A stretch of 33,906 nucleotides of DNA from Nitrospirota bacterium (GTDB taxonomy: Bacteria; Nitrospirota; Thermodesulfovibrionia; Thermodesulfovibrionales; SM23-35). The stretch covers positions 1 through 33,906 of the forward strand of contig JACAFF010000020.1 of assembly GCA_013388455.1 (NCBI GenBank). Direction: 5' to 3'. Shown one piece after another: positions 33,828 through 33,906 of the stretch. The position numbers and the translations under genes were made by a program. The notes beneath the pieces were generated by a model that was not told the DNA's origin, searched no databases, and was given only the letters and a program-made list of their open reading frames with translations. Every line of letters begins with the position of its first letter. Within the stretch, counting starts at the first letter, position 1.

Positions 33828-33906
33828 TTATTTTTTGTATGTTATTTCCTTAATCACTTTACTGACTGTAGTATAGTGAATGCCGAGGTAATCTGCAATC
33901 TCTTTC
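33828..33906 (-). CDS. C-terminal end of a REP-associated transposase (partial, runs off the window)
   Basis: Reading inward from the window edge, 25 codons encode KEIADYLGIHYTTVSKVI then KEITYKK and TAA. This is the DnaA/Trp-repressor-like helix-turn-helix seen at the C-terminus of REP-associated Y1 transposases. The rest of the gene lies outside the window, so whether it is intact cannot be judged. The GGGGTC repeats that follow it support the assignment. Confidence 0.55.
   Translation of the reverse strand, partial: KEIADYLGIHYTTVSKVIKEITYKK

Noticed and set aside
1-33906. CRISPR array
   Set aside because: No set of evenly spaced direct repeats was seen; the repeats present are palindromes or isolated pairs.
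1-33906. tRNA or rRNA genes
   Set aside because: No cloverleaf or rRNA-like sequence was recognised on reading the gaps, though a covariance search was not possible.

Overview
The window is low-GC bacterial chromosome. Its genes include a split archaeal-type glutamate synthase, a 17-haem cytochrome, several Fe-S proteins, a corrinoid-activase-like protein, citramalate synthase and a non-mevalonate isoprenoid gene. This mix suggests an anaerobic or microaerophilic sediment or groundwater bacterium. A Thermodesulfovibrio-like member of the Nitrospirota is my best guess, but it is inference: no rRNA or tRNA gene is present to anchor taxonomy.

Layout. (1) 1-2391: a DUF3373-like outer-membrane porin gene sits between two decayed, same-orientation copies of one transposase fragment. 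(2) 2392-9281, all minus strand: a nitrogen-assimilation block. A class II amidotransferase subunit, an FMN/ferredoxin synthase subunit and a GXGXG-GltD-ferredoxin fusion together form one glutamate synthase. A NifA-like sigma-54 activator is coupled to the last gene by an ATGA overlap. (3) 9282-14520: redox and small-molecule genes, namely a PflA-like radical SAM protein, an Fe-S protein of the kind seen beside hybrid-cluster proteins, a Crp/Fnr regulator with a matching palindrome, a LUD-domain Fe-S protein, a frameshifted ferritin-like gene and a methyltransferase. (4) 14540-17268: a membrane electron-transfer pair, a 17-CxxCH cytochrome c and a four-helix cytochrome b. (5) 17361-18964: a rhomboid protease and a zinc-ribbon pseudo-receiver protein behind a perfect-consensus promoter. 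(6) 19043-26282: conserved housekeeping genes, namely CIRCE-groES-groEL, mltG-ispG, and lysC-cimA on the minus strand. (7) 26477-28369: an ASKHA/2Fe-2S corrinoid-activation-type protein without its usual partners.

(8) 28370-33906 is accessory. It holds a two-gene type II restriction-modification unit bounded by two near-identical hairpins that resemble integron attC sites, two small membrane proteins (one with an in-frame TGA followed by about 80 open codons), three remnants of REP-associated (Y1) transposases with GGGGTC-type repeats, and an AAA/DUF4143 ATPase behind a 26-bp palindrome.

How it fits together. The glutamate synthase would take electrons through its ferredoxin and FAD modules to make glutamate, under a nitrogen-type sigma-54 activator. 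Aspartokinase and citramalate synthase feed aspartate-family amino acids and isoleucine. The cytochrome pair would move quinone-pool electrons across the membrane. Palindromic repeats recur throughout, and two have apparently been inserted in frame into the glutamate synthase fusion gene.

I found no complete new defence system. The items most worth a second look are the hairpin-bounded R-M cassette, the transposase/REP remnants, the in-frame palindromic insertions, the pseudo-receiver and the repeat-built 17-haem cytochrome.
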